Origin: a bacterium
GTDB taxonomy: Bacteria > Verrucomicrobiota > Verrucomicrobiia > Limisphaerales > UBA8199
Reading direction: 5' to 3'
Length of the DNA: 64,000 nucleotides
Assembly: GCA_021784555.1 (NCBI GenBank)
Contig: JAJYHY010000003.1
Coordinates: 1 to 64,000 of the forward strand
The notes beneath the pieces are model-generated. The model ran no database searches, was not told where the DNA came from, and saw nothing but the letters and a program-made list of their open reading frames with translations. The translations under genes and the position numbers were made by a program. Shown piece by piece: positions 28,168 through 38,898 of this stretch. Position 1 is the stretch's first letter; every line of letters begins with the position of its first letter.

Positions 28168-30915
28168 TCACGCGATTGCCACCACGAAATACGGCTGGTT
28201 GTTCAGCGTGGCGTTGAGGCCGGGGTAAAGCCAGGCCAGGCCTCCTCGCTGAAACCCGAAATAGTATTGGATGGAGAAAGGCGAATCGGTGTAGTCGGAC
28301 GAGATGACGGCTCGGAAACTGCCATCCCGGAAGCGCATCGGTTCAACGCGAAAGTGTTCGGCTTGATTGACGCGCCGGTAGAGCAGGCGGACCGAGAGCC
28401 CCGCCAACCCAGCCGAGGCAAGCGGAATGGCCAGGCTCAGGGGCAGCGGATGAGCGCGCTGAAACGTCCGCGGCGGGAGATGGTCCACGGGCAATTCCGG
28501 GCGCTTCGGCGTGTTGAAGACGACTTGAATGGACCTGGAAATGGCCTCTGGCTCACGGGATTGAACCTCCCGACCGGATGCTTCCTCCAGGATTCGTTGC
28601 ATATCGCCAATGTCCAAATCCATGGCGGCCAGGCGGTCCTGCCAGTGGCCCCTAAGTTGCGGCTCCAGGCCGAAGGTAATGTCGGCGACGTAAACACCCT
28701 GAGCGCCTGAGGCGAGTTGCGCCCAGGCTTCTCGTGCCCGGTGATAGGCGCTAAGTGCCTGTTGCAGAGCCTGGCGATCCCCCGTTTGCTTGTGCAAGGC
28801 ATAGAGAACCGCGGCCTGGAATTTGCGAGCGAAGAACCGGCCCAGCCCGCTCTGAACGGCTACATCCGCGGCGAGGCGCCGGAAGGGGGCGGTCCGCGGA
28901 TTCGGCACGAGGCTTCGCGCGCGAGCCAACTCACGAGAGGCGGTCTCGGCCAAGTTGCTCAACCAACGCGCCACTTCCAAAGGCGAGTACTTTCCACTCG
29001 GCTTGGCGGCGAGCAGTTCACCAGCGCAATCATCGACGCGGGAGAAGAGCTGCGGGTCGAGTGGGCTGACGGTTCCAAACCGCTTCGGGCTGGGGGTATC
29101 GCCATAAGTATGATTCCGGCGCGGATCGACTATAGGCATGTTGGTGTAAAGCTCCGGCCAATAACTATTGTTGGCCGCCGAAGGCATGTGCGCGGTCGTA
29201 ACCAACGGCAGGATGCGACTGGCGGAGGCAAGGGCCGATTCGACCGCTGGCGCGCCCGCCCCGAACTGACGGTTCAGATGCCGGCGCCAGGTCTCCGGGC
29301 GGGCATCTGGATTGTAGAGCAGGCGTCCCCAAAGCCGGTACGTGTAGCGGTACTTTTCAAACGGGCCGCCAGCCGGTTTCAGGGAGTTGTCCGCATAAGC
29401 GTCGCGTCCGCCGGGCCGGCCCGAGCCCTTGCGGCCTTTGAAGGAAAGCGGTTCGATGAACTCCATTCCGGCGCTGCCACAGAAGCCGGCCGCGCGCCCA
29501 TAACCGGTAGCCAGGGCGGGGTCGGCCCAAAGCAAAAGGCGCTGCGTGCCCGGCCAGACCCGATGCACCACCTCGTAGCGGCGTCCCTCGACCAGCAAGT
29601 CTCCATAACCGTAGCGGAGGAAACTGCGCGAGCCCGAACTCCTGGAAAAAAAGCCGTGGTCTATCTCGCCCGGGCGTGGCATTTCGGTGGGGCGGATCGA
29701 GGCCTGGTGATAGCCTAAGCCCAGGTGCTCGGCCCAAAATTTCGGCGAAACGCTCACCGGCAGCCCGGTGTCAAGCGCCACCTTTATCATGTGCGCATCC
29801 ATGCCCTTGGCATGCATGTCGAGCCGGACCGTGCGCCCGCAACGGACCAGCCCGTCGAAGACCGTTTTCCAGAATCCGTAGCTCCCCTCCGGAACGCCGC
29901 TCTCGCCGTGAATTCGGAAGGTGACACCACTAACCGCCGGGCAGGCGGTCAACAACGTTCGCAAGGCGTCGCGGCAATAGGCGGCATGGTTGGAAGGGGC
30001 CAGGCCTTCGATCCTATGGTTGACATGGGGACTGTGCGTCCAGAGGTAAGCATGTGTCCAGATGCCGAGCTGAAATTCCAGGCCGCGCGCCTCCGCCTCG
30101 CTGCTAATAAACCGCAGCATCTCGAGATTCCGTTCCCGCTCGGCGTTGGGGAGTCCCGTGACACGCACGTCATAGCCCGGAACCTCCACCAGAAAAGGAT
30201 AAGCAAAATAGAAATAGGCGTCGCGGATGCCCGAGGGAAAGTCGTAGCCAAGTCCGAAGGCAAGATTGAAGCGGTTGAACCGCTCCGTGGCGAGCATTGA
30301 GAGGTAACGTCGCCAGAATGCCCGATCCCAGTACCAGGGCTTGTCCTCCAGGTCGCTGGCAAACAGGCGCATGATGCCGCGGACCCGATTTGCCGGCGCT
30401 TCGACTAGCGGCCGCCCCAAGGTCAGGGCGCGGCGCGGCTCGGCTGCCGTGGCTGCCCGGTCCGCTAATTCCAGCAGGGCGTAAGTCAGGCCTCGATCAT
30501 CCGCTCCGCAAGCCAGCAGCACAGGGTGGTTGCCGAGAGAGGTCTGCGCCAAACAGAAGGCCTCCGGCCTTTGGGGCATCCGGAGCGGCGTCTTGGCAAG
30601 CAGGCCGCGCGCAACGGGGTGCCGGTGCCCCGCGGCGATAACGCACAGCGCCTCGGCCGGCGCGTCGGTGACGCGGGATAAGCGAATTGGGGAAAGTCGG
30701 TTGCGAGCCAGCGCGTTCTGGAGTTCCTTGGCTCCCCAGAGGGGCGCCGGAGCGTCGGCGACGGGATCGTCGGGATCGATGACGATGGCGACTCTGTTGA
30801 ACGGCGGCAGGGCATTCGCCGCCTGGCATGGCGTTGCCGGCGCAGCAAAACCGGCGCCTGCGGATGCGCCGGCAATGGCGACGCCAGCCTTTCTCAAGAA
30901 TTCTCTTCGGTTCAT
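28168..30915 (-). CDS. Tat-exported protein, possible glycoside hydrolase-like
   Basis: A 915-residue protein. The ATG at 30915 gives a twin-arginine signal (MNRREFLRKAGVAIAGASAG), so it is exported folded. Upstream residues in the longer frame look non-coding. After the signal, residues 35-170 (WGAKELQNALAR, then LLACGADDRGLTYALLELADRA) resemble the small N-terminal domain that precedes the barrel of alpha-glucuronidase and hexosaminidase-type enzymes. Next comes a segment rich in aromatic residues (RFNRFNLAFGLGYDFPSG, then LEFQLGIWTHAYLW) compatible with a TIM barrel. No family-specific catalytic pair could be named, so sugar cleavage is only an inference. It is preceded on the same strand by the formylglycine-enzyme-like gene. 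Confidence 0.6.
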   Translation of the reverse strand: MNRREFLRKAGVAIAGASAGAGFAAPATPCQAANALPPFNRVAIVIDPDDPVADAPAPLWGAKELQNALARNRLSPIRLSRVTDAPAEALCVIAAGHRHPVARGLLAKTPLRMPQRPEAFCLAQTSLGNHPVLLACGADDRGLTYALLELADRAATAAEPRRALTLGRPLVEAPANRVRGIMRLFASDLEDKPWYWDRAFWRRYLSMLATERFNRFNLAFGLGYDFPSGIRDAYFYFAYPFLVEVPGYDVRVTGLPNAERERNLEMLRFISSEAEARGLEFQLGIWTHAYLWTHSPHVNHRIEGLAPSNHAAYCRDALRTLLTACPAVSGVTFRIHGESGVPEGSYGFWKTVFDGLVRCGRTVRLDMHAKGMDAHMIKVALDTGLPVSVSPKFWAEHLGLGYHQASIRPTEMPRPGEIDHGFFSRSSGSRSFLRYGYGDLLVEGRRYEVVHRVWPGTQRLLLWADPALATGYGRAAGFCGSAGMEFIEPLSFKGRKGSGRPGGRDAYADNSLKPAGGPFEKYRYTYRLWGRLLYNPDARPETWRRHLNRQFGAGAPAVESALASASRILPLVTTAHMPSAANNSYWPELYTNMPIVDPRRNHTYGDTPSPKRFGTVSPLDPQLFSRVDDCAGELLAAKPSGKYSPLEVARWLSNLAETASRELARARSLVPNPRTAPFRRLAADVAVQSGLGRFFARKFQAAVLYALHKQTGDRQALQQALSAYHRAREAWAQLASGAQGVYVADITFGLEPQLRGHWQDRLAAMDLDIGDMQRILEEASGREVQSREPEAISRSIQVVFNTPKRPELPVDHLPPRTFQRAHPLPLSLAIPLASAGLAGLSVRLLYRRVNQAEHFRVEPMRFRDGSFRAVISSDYTDSPFSIQYYFGFQRGGLAWLYPGLNATLNNQPYFVVAIA

Positions 30916-31040
30916 CTGAGCTCTTGGGCCATCGCGGTCTGAGCAGACTACGCCGTCGCGGAGAGACGTCAATCGCTTAATAAGCAGGCCAAGTCCTATC
31001 GCACGTGGAAAGGCCGATGAACGAAACTCCCCGACGGGTG

Positions 31041-31070
31041 GTAGTCCCATAGTCCTATAGTCCCATAGTC
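31041..31070. repeat. Three tandem copies of a tagtcccata-like unit
   Basis: Reads tagtcccatagtcctatagt and continues with a third copy. It sits in the 168-bp space upstream of the Tat-exported gene. Confidence 0.7.
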
Positions 31071-31083
31071 GAGGCGCCACCGA

Positions 31084-32349
<1,266 letters not shown>

Positions 32350-32550
32350 AATCGTTAATGAACGGCGGAGCCTACAAGATCCAGGGAGGAGCTTCGACGG
32401 GGCGTTGACCCCAGGTGTTTGAGCCCGGCGGGACCCCAGGGGCGGGTTTTTCCCTACTCGCGGATGCCTTTACGGCACGGTAAAGGTTGTCCATTCCTGG
32501 GCGCGAGGGCGCAAACAAGGATCGGGCTGGGCATAATCAACTTGGGTCTC

Positions 32551-34224
32551 ATGCGTACAAATTTGAGTAAGAGCCTCTGCGTCGTGCAACTCCTGCTGGC
32601 CGGGAGTCTGATCTTGCGCGCGCAACAAGTCGCGTCCACTTTCCAAGTGGGACAGAGCTTCACCGCGAGCACTTACGGCATCGACTCCTCGGCCACGCCG
32701 CCTGACACTGACGGCGCGGCCGGCCCGAACGATTTTGTCGAGTTCGTCAACGGGCGTTACGCCGTCTTTCGCAAGAGCGACGGCACAACTCGCCAGAGCG
32801 TCACCGACGTGGAGTTCTGGAATCGAGCCGGAATCACCATCCCCAGCGGCTGGGAGGTCACCGATCCGCGCATCATCTTCGACATCCCGACGCAACACTG
32901 GTTTGCCCTCCAGGTCGATTTCGACCCCAGCGGCGTGAGCAATACAAACGTCTTTCTCCTGGCGGTTTCCTCCGGGCCGGACCCGGCTGCCCCTTGGAGC
33001 GCGGTGGCCATTCCCAGCGACCCTAGCGGCGCGGACTTCGCCGACTTTCCCACGATGGGCCTGGACTCCCAGGCCGTTTATATCTCCGGCGACATGTTCG
33101 ACGTCAATGGCAGCCCGGCGGGCCCGAGCCTTTTCTCAATTCCAAAGGCCGGACTGCTGGCCTCGCCTCCAAGCGCTTCCGGACGCGCCTGGTTTGGCGT
33201 GATGAGTTACACCACTCGCGGCCATATCCTCCAACCGGCCGTCTCTGTGGACGGTTCATCGGGAGGCAGTGTGCTCGGGTTGGGCGGACTAGGGGTCAAC
33301 GACTTCACGGGCCAGCTTGAAACGAACACAACGCTCATCGCCTGGAATGTCTTGAACGCCGGCAGCGCCGCCAATGCCTCCTTGAGTAACCCCGATTCGC
33401 TCTCAGTGCCCGACTACACCGCCCCCATCGATCCCACCCAGCCGGACTCCTCACACAACCTGGATGACGGCGACGCGCGGATGGGCGCCGCCGCTTATCG
33501 TGTCGGGGGCGTCTTATATGCGGTGCATGCGACCGAGGTGAACAACCTCGCCGCCATCCAATGGTTTCGCGTCCGAGCCGCTGACAATGTGCTGCTCGAA
33601 GCCGGCATCATCACCGATCCTACCCTCGACCTGTTCTATCCCGCCATCGCGGCCAACACCAACGGCGCGGTGGTCATCGCCTGCAACGGCTCCGGCATCA
33701 ACACCTATGTGAGTTGCTACGCCGCCCTGGGACAGACCGTCAACGGCATAACTACTTTCGGCTCACTGATTCTCTTGAAGGCGGGCGCCGCCAGCTACCA
33801 CGCCCCCGGTTCGACTCGCACCAGCCGATGGGGCGATTACAGCGCCGTTTCCGTCGATCCGGTGAACCCGACCCAATTTTGGACCATCCAGGCATACCCC
33901 TCCAGCCGCAGCGCCTGGTCCACCCAGGTCATTGAATTGCTCACTGCTCCGGCCCCGTCCGTCCCCGCCCTCTCTATCGCGCGCACGGACGGCAACTTGC
34001 TCCTCTCCTGGCCTGCCGCCTCTGCGGCATTCCAGCTCCAATCTACTACCAACCTTAACCCCGGCAATGCCTGGTCCACCCTTACTGAACCGGTCTCCAC
34101 CAATGGCAACGTGCTCTCTGTGGTGCTGCCCCTTTCCGCTAGCCAGCAGTTCTTCCGTCTCCAACAACCTCCGGGATTAGTGCTCTCCAAGAATGATCTC
34201 CAGACCTGGATATGGAGCCAATGA
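32551..34224 (+). CDS. Secreted protein of unknown function with C-terminal beta module
   Basis: A 557-residue exported protein. The ATG at 32551 starts a signal peptide (MRTNLSKSLCVVQLLLAGSL); the longer upstream frame is not convincing. The body is rich in Gly, Asp and Thr, with DPRIIFDIPTQHWFALQVDF and FADFPTMGLDSQAVYISGDMF, which suggest a beta-propeller or sandwich, but I cannot name a family. The last 90 residues carry the module FQLQSTTNLNPGNAWSTL ... QQFFRLQQP shared with two other proteins here. The gene ends 10 bp before the convergent coxB. Confidence 0.65.
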   Translation: MRTNLSKSLCVVQLLLAGSLILRAQQVASTFQVGQSFTASTYGIDSSATPPDTDGAAGPNDFVEFVNGRYAVFRKSDGTTRQSVTDVEFWNRAGITIPSGWEVTDPRIIFDIPTQHWFALQVDFDPSGVSNTNVFLLAVSSGPDPAAPWSAVAIPSDPSGADFADFPTMGLDSQAVYISGDMFDVNGSPAGPSLFSIPKAGLLASPPSASGRAWFGVMSYTTRGHILQPAVSVDGSSGGSVLGLGGLGVNDFTGQLETNTTLIAWNVLNAGSAANASLSNPDSLSVPDYTAPIDPTQPDSSHNLDDGDARMGAAAYRVGGVLYAVHATEVNNLAAIQWFRVRAADNVLLEAGIITDPTLDLFYPAIAANTNGAVVIACNGSGINTYVSCYAALGQTVNGITTFGSLILLKAGAASYHAPGSTRTSRWGDYSAVSVDPVNPTQFWTIQAYPSSRSAWSTQVIELLTAPAPSVPALSIARTDGNLLLSWPAASAAFQLQSTTNLNPGNAWSTLTEPVSTNGNVLSVVLPLSASQQFFRLQQPPGLVLSKNDLQTWIWSQ

Positions 34225-34234
34225 GTGGCATCGA

Positions 34235-35017
34235 TTATTCAAAGCTGCTCGCCGAGGGGGCGGCGGATTTCGAGGCGAGCCATTTTTGATAATCCGCCTC
34301 GCTTTCGACCACCAGGCGGCCTTGGGACATGCCGAAATGGCCGTTGCCGCAGAGTTGGGCGCAGTTGATTTGGAACACGCCTTCGCGGGTTGGGCGGAAC
34401 CAGATGGGGATGCGCATACCGGGGATGGCGTCCTGGGTGACGCGCATGGCAAGGACCTTGAAGGAGTGGATGACGTCCTTGGATGAGATATAAACAATCA
34501 CGGGCCGGTATTGGCCATCGGGGTTCTTGACCAAGGGGACGTGCATTTCGTTGATCGTCTGGATGTCGTCCTTGCCGTGGGGATCGCTCGGGTCCACTCC
34601 AAACACGTTGTCCGCCGTGACATATTTCATATCCTGCTTGCCAAAAATGCCGTCCGGGCCCGGATAGCGGAAGTTCCAGGCAAATTGCTGTGCCACGACT
34701 TGGACCACGGTGGAGTCGCTGGCCTTGGGAAACTTATCGACGGCCTTGGCCCAAAGTGGCACCGCCAGCCCAAAGAGGAGGAAGGCCTCCACGAGCGCCA
34801 CGGCCACCTCGATATAACTGGAGGCATGACTCTTGACCCCATAGTAATTGGCCCTTGGGTTGCGCGAGCGCCTGAAGCGGACCAGGGCATAGATGAAGTA
34901 GGCCAGCCAGCCCACGAACAGCGCCCCCATGAGGAAATGCATGTAGATGATCAGCTTGTCCACGCTTACCCCTTGCTGGGAGGCAACAACCGGCAAACCG
35001 AGAAGTTTGGCCATCAT
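34235..35017 (-). CDS. coxB: Cytochrome c oxidase subunit II
   Basis: CuA-bearing subunit that takes electrons from cytochrome c. Two N-terminal helices (about 22-45 and 70-92) precede the cupredoxin domain. The CuA ligands are visible: His in VIHSFKV and the CxxxCxxxHxxM set in CAQLCGNGHFGM near residue 225. No cytochrome c domain is fused at the C-terminus, so a separate donor is required. It is the last gene of the oxidase cluster, an unusual place for coxB, and overlaps the preceding gene by 4 bp. Confidence 0.93.
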   Translation of the reverse strand: MMAKLLGLPVVASQQGVSVDKLIIYMHFLMGALFVGWLAYFIYALVRFRRSRNPRANYYGVKSHASSYIEVAVALVEAFLLFGLAVPLWAKAVDKFPKASDSTVVQVVAQQFAWNFRYPGPDGIFGKQDMKYVTADNVFGVDPSDPHGKDDIQTINEMHVPLVKNPDGQYRPVIVYISSKDVIHSFKVLAMRVTQDAIPGMRIPIWFRPTREGVFQINCAQLCGNGHFGMSQGRLVVESEADYQKWLASKSAAPSASSFE

Positions 35018-35418
35018 ATCAGTAACTCCCTGGCGCTTAACGCATTATTGGCAAAGGCAGTTTCAGGTTCGACCGCCGCCGGCTTGGCTTCCGGACGCAC
35101 TCGCGCAACGGCGGCGGAAGGGGCGGCGGCTCCAGCCTTTGAACGTCTCGATAGATAGATGAAAAAGCTGGCGAATCCAATCAGCACGGTGACAATCACC
35201 CCCATCAGACTGAAAATGCCCCAGTTCATCCCCTTGGCCATCGGCGCATCCGACGCCCCGTAGCAGGCAGCGCACGCCAGCAACCGAGCCGGCTGGGCCG
35301 CGCAGAGAAGGCTCAGCGTGGCGATGATTGTCTTGGGCCTAGGCAGGAAAAGTGAGGATCTCACCTGGACTGCTTTCCGGGCGGCCATGTTCATGAATGC
35401 TGAAGCAATGGATTTCAC
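35014..35418 (-). CDS. Small membrane protein of the oxidase operon
   Basis: A 134-residue protein with one or two helices (TIIATLSLLCAAQPARLLACA, which may be a signal segment, and GIFSLMGVIVTVLIGFASFFIYLS). The motif ACAACYGASDAPMAKGMNWG before the second helix is distinctive. The C-terminal tail is alanine/proline-rich and probably cytoplasmic. It overlaps both neighbours by 4 bp, so it is co-translated with oxidase subunits. Its function is unknown. Confidence 0.7.
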   Translation of the reverse strand: MKSIASAFMNMAARKAVQVRSSLFLPRPKTIIATLSLLCAAQPARLLACAACYGASDAPMAKGMNWGIFSLMGVIVTVLIGFASFFIYLSRRSKAGAAAPSAAVARVRPEAKPAAVEPETAFANNALSARELLI

Positions 35419-35624
35419 AGGTAACTCTCGTTTTTTAGTTTCTTCAAAAAGTAACGTTCATAAATAATGAGGCCGACGCCCGCGGCAATTGAGCCCAAGC
35501 CGAAAAGCAGGTCCCAGCCCCGGCCGTCAGGCGACCAGAAATCCCACAAACCCCATATCCCGCAGCCAAAGGCCAGGGTGATGGCCGCCGTAATGAAGAT
35601 GAGATGAAACGCCTTGAGTGACAT
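35415..35624 (-). CDS. Two-helix membrane protein of the oxidase operon
   Basis: A 69-residue protein with two predicted helices (FHLIFITAAITLAFGCGIWGLW and LLFGLGSIAAGVGLIIYERYF) and a basic C-terminus. Its place between subunit IV and the next membrane protein, with 4-bp overlap, suggests an accessory or assembly role. Confidence 0.7.
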   Translation of the reverse strand: MSLKAFHLIFITAAITLAFGCGIWGLWDFWSPDGRGWDLLFGLGSIAAGVGLIIYERYFLKKLKNESYL

Positions 35625-35631
35625 AGGAACC

Positions 35632-36003
35632 TCAGTGGCCGTACGGAGTAACCGTGTCGAGAGGGAAATTCAAGTAGGCGCTCAGTGTCAAAAACATCAG
35701 GCCCAGAAAGAAGAACGCGGTGAACATCAAGATGCCGTAGATCAGCCTGCGCTCGGAAATGAGATGCATGAAATAGCACGCCACCAGCGAGCCCTTGCAC
35801 ACGGCGATGAACAGGGCCACGCCGATGTTGATTTCATGGTTGCCCCACGGGATATAGGAGGCCCCAACCGTAGCCAGTGTCCCGAACAGCAAGGCGTAGA
35901 AGACGAAGAGATAGCGGTGGACGTGCTGTTTGAATTCCGTGAAGTCCTCGTGCGAGGCCTCCGCGACGGCCGAACCGGTTTGGGCAGGCGATTTGATTTC
36001 CAT
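35632..36003 (-). CDS. Cytochrome c oxidase subunit IV (caa3 type)
   Basis: A 123-residue protein with three helices (VHRYLFVFYALLFGTLATVG, INIGVALFIAVCKGSLVACYFMHL, GILMFTAFFFLGLMFLTLSAYLN). The helix with VACYFMHL is typical of the prokaryotic subunit IV that stabilises caa3-type oxidases. It lies 45 bp downstream of coxC. Confidence 0.85.
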   Translation of the reverse strand: MEIKSPAQTGSAVAEASHEDFTEFKQHVHRYLFVFYALLFGTLATVGASYIPWGNHEINIGVALFIAVCKGSLVACYFMHLISERRLIYGILMFTAFFFLGLMFLTLSAYLNFPLDTVTPYGH

Positions 36004-36048
36004 AAACGTGAACTGTCGTTTGAGTTTAGCGATGCATTGAGAAACAAC

Positions 36049-36819
36049 TTATAGCAAATATAAGACAGGAAAGAGGAAAATCCAGACCAGATCGACGAAG
36101 TGCCAGAACAGCCCCGAGACCTCCACCCGGTTGGTAAAGCGTTCGGGATCGGTCTCCCAGAGCTTGCTGCCGGGGCCCCAAAGAAATCCGATGACGATGG
36201 CCCCGCCAATGACGTGGAGGGCGTGCAGGCCGGTGAGCGTGAAATAGAGGGCGCAGTAGGTGTTGTGCCATGGGCCGTAACGTTCCATGCTCTTGATCTG
36301 GCTGCGCTGGATGGTGACCTCCTTGAGCTGAATGTGTTTCTCGTGGAGGTTGTAGAGGGCCTTCTCATCATTCACGATCCGGCCATGGATGACGATGTGG
36401 TCCGGGGCGCGCTCGATGATATGGCCGTCGGCGAAGCGTCCGTCCTTGAGGAGGATTTCGAAGTGGGTGAACTTGTCATGGTATTCGTAGGACTTGATCG
36501 AGAGGAAGGTCAGCGCCATGAGCAGGGTAATGGCATGAAACAGCTTGAAGCGCCCGAATTGATGCATCTTGAGGGAGGCCCAGGCCATGACGGTGGTGAT
36601 GCTCGAGGTGATGAGGACCATCGTGTTGAGCGTGCCCAGAGGGACGTTGAGCCAGCCCTCCGGCCAGTAACCGGCCGGGGCGCCGACCCGGAGCAGGATA
36701 TAAGCGGAAAACAAGGCGCCAAAGAGCATCACTTCGGACGCCAGGAACAGCCAGATGCCAACCTTGGCGTTGTAAAGGCCGGTGTCGGGGCGGGCTTCAA
36801 CCGTGTAAGGGATATCCAT
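36049..36819 (-). CDS. coxC: Cytochrome c oxidase subunit III
   Basis: A 256-residue polytopic subunit of the haem-copper oxidase. Family blocks: KVGIWLFLASEVMLFGALFSAYI near residue 20 and the closing GLFWHFVDLVWIFLFPVLYL. A soluble insert of about 65 residues (roughly 118-183, DGRFADGHIIERAPDHIVIH onward) interrupts the usual helix order. It starts 21 bp after coxA. Confidence 0.92.
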   Translation of the reverse strand: MDIPYTVEARPDTGLYNAKVGIWLFLASEVMLFGALFSAYILLRVGAPAGYWPEGWLNVPLGTLNTMVLITSSITTVMAWASLKMHQFGRFKLFHAITLLMALTFLSIKSYEYHDKFTHFEILLKDGRFADGHIIERAPDHIVIHGRIVNDEKALYNLHEKHIQLKEVTIQRSQIKSMERYGPWHNTYCALYFTLTGLHALHVIGGAIVIGFLWGPGSKLWETDPERFTNRVEVSGLFWHFVDLVWIFLFPVLYLL

Positions 36820-36840
36820 AGGAAAGGTTAATGACGTGGT

Positions 36841-38673
36841 TCAGGCCGGGCTAGGTTCACAGGCGGGGTCGGGTTCATTTTGAGGCGTGAAGTCCCGCTC
36901 ATGGCCGGGCACACTGTATTCGTAAGGGCCGCGATAAACCAGAGGCGCGGTGGCGAAGTTGCCGTGTGGCGGCGGAGTCGGGGTCTGCCATTCGAGGGTG
37001 GTCGAGTCCCAAGGGTTGTCCGAATGGGTTTCAGGGCCGTGCTTGATGCTCCAGAATAGGTTGATGACGAACGGGATTTGGACCAATGCCAGTCCCACGG
37101 CGGCCCAGAGAATCCAGGTGTGCAGTCCCATGATGAACGGGCTTAACCCCCCAACGGTGTCCGGCGTTTTGGCGCCGGAGTAGTTGGCGCCGCCATCCGC
37201 CATGCGGCGGAGCATGCCGGCCATGCCCTGCGCGAACATCGGCTGGAAAATCAGGTTCATAAATATAAGCGACCCCCAAAAGTGGATCTTGCCCCAGAAC
37301 TCGTTCATGAATCGTCCGGTAATCTTCGGGAACCAATAATAGATGCCGGCAAAGATGGCGAAGATGGTGCCCGGCGCCACGATGTAATGGAAATGCGCGA
37401 TGACGTAATAGGTGTCGTGCAGGTAGATGTCGCTATAGCTTAAGCCCAGCGGCAAACCGGTCAGGCCGCCAATGCCAAACATCGGCAGGAAGGCCATGAC
37501 AAAGAGCATCGGCGTGTTGAAGCGGATCGAGCCGCCCCATAGGGAGATGAACATGCAGGTCAGAATGATGACCGAGGGGATGGAGATAAGCATCGTGGTA
37601 GTCTGGAAGAAGGTGGCGATTTTCGTGCCCATGCCGGTCAGATACATGTGGTGCGCCCAGACGATGAAGGAGAGAAAACCGATGGTCAGCACGGAATAGA
37701 CCAGGGACTTGTAGCCCCATATCGGCTTGCGAGTATTGTTGGCGATGATCTCCGCCACAATCCCCATCGCCGGAAGGATGAGCACATAGACCTCCGGATG
37801 CGCCAAAAACCAGAACAGGTGCTGCCACAACAGCGGGCTGCCTCCCCCGCTGATATGCGCCAGTTTGCCTCCCACCGCCAGGCCCGTCGGCAGGAAGAAA
37901 CTCGTGCCCGCGACTTTGTCCATCAGTTGCAGGATGCCGGCCGCTTCAAGCGGGGGGAAGGCCAGCAGCAAGAGGAAGGCCGTCACGAATTGGGCCCAGA
38001 CAAAGAACGGCAGTCGCATCCAGGTCATTCCCGGCGCTCGCAACTGGATGACAGTGGCGATGAAATTGACCGCCCCCAGCAGGGATGAGGATATGAGAAA
38101 AATCATCCCGATCAGCCAAAAGGTCTGCCCATTCGTCTGAACCACTTCGGCCAAAGGCGGGTAGGAGGTCCAACCGGCTTGCGCCGCTCCTCCGGGGATG
38201 AAGAAGCTGAAAAACATGACCGTGCCGCCCAAGACATAAAACTGGTAGCTGGCCATGTTCACGCGGGGAAAGGCCATGTCCGGCGCCCCAATTTGAAGCG
38301 GCACGAGGTAATTCCCAAACGCGGCAAAGGCCAGCGGAACAATGGCCAGGAAGACCATGATCGTCCCATGCATGGCGCCGAAGGAGTTGTAGAGGTCGGG
38401 GGAGATGATGCCGTTGGCGGCCACGTTGCCCAGGAGGGAGGCCAACATGGGCCCCATGATGGGCACCGGTTTGCCCGGATGCGCGATCTGCCAGCGCATC
38501 ATCAACATCAGGAAGAAACCGAACAACAGAAAGCACAGCGCGGTAAAACCGTACTGCAGCCCGATCATCTTGTGGTCCGTCGAGAAGACGTAGGTTCTGA
38601 GAAAACCCGCCTCTTGGTGATGCGCCGCGTGGGCGCCGGAATGAGGGAATGCTTCAGTAGCGGTGGCCTGCAT
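36841..38673 (-). CDS. coxA: Cytochrome c oxidase subunit I
   Basis: A 610-residue catalytic subunit with twelve or more helices. CuB and haem ligands are visible in WQHLFWFLAHPEVYVLILPA, VWAHHMYLTGMG and HDTYYVIAHFHYIVAPG. HPEVY carries the His-Tyr pair of A-type oxidases. The N-terminal histidine-rich start (HSGAHAAHHQEAGFL) is common in this group. It leads the oxidase operon coxA-coxC-IV-orf-orf-coxB. Confidence 0.95.
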   Translation of the reverse strand: MQATATEAFPHSGAHAAHHQEAGFLRTYVFSTDHKMIGLQYGFTALCFLLFGFFLMLMMRWQIAHPGKPVPIMGPMLASLLGNVAANGIISPDLYNSFGAMHGTIMVFLAIVPLAFAAFGNYLVPLQIGAPDMAFPRVNMASYQFYVLGGTVMFFSFFIPGGAAQAGWTSYPPLAEVVQTNGQTFWLIGMIFLISSSLLGAVNFIATVIQLRAPGMTWMRLPFFVWAQFVTAFLLLLAFPPLEAAGILQLMDKVAGTSFFLPTGLAVGGKLAHISGGGSPLLWQHLFWFLAHPEVYVLILPAMGIVAEIIANNTRKPIWGYKSLVYSVLTIGFLSFIVWAHHMYLTGMGTKIATFFQTTTMLISIPSVIILTCMFISLWGGSIRFNTPMLFVMAFLPMFGIGGLTGLPLGLSYSDIYLHDTYYVIAHFHYIVAPGTIFAIFAGIYYWFPKITGRFMNEFWGKIHFWGSLIFMNLIFQPMFAQGMAGMLRRMADGGANYSGAKTPDTVGGLSPFIMGLHTWILWAAVGLALVQIPFVINLFWSIKHGPETHSDNPWDSTTLEWQTPTPPPHGNFATAPLVYRGPYEYSVPGHERDFTPQNEPDPACEPSPA

Positions 38674-38898
38674 GGGTCAAGAAACAAGAGTTACTGGAGA
38701 GACACGGGGATCTTGGTGACGGCTGCGCTTCGCGCGGGGTTGGTGGGCGGCGGCACAGCGCAATGGCGACGGGAACGCGCCCCGGTCCCATCGGCCCCGC
38801 CGTTTCAGACTAACCATATTTTGTCTTTGTAATGACAATCTCATAATTGCGCCTGGAATTTCACTTCATGTCAACTCCGGAAAATCATTTCAACCCAC

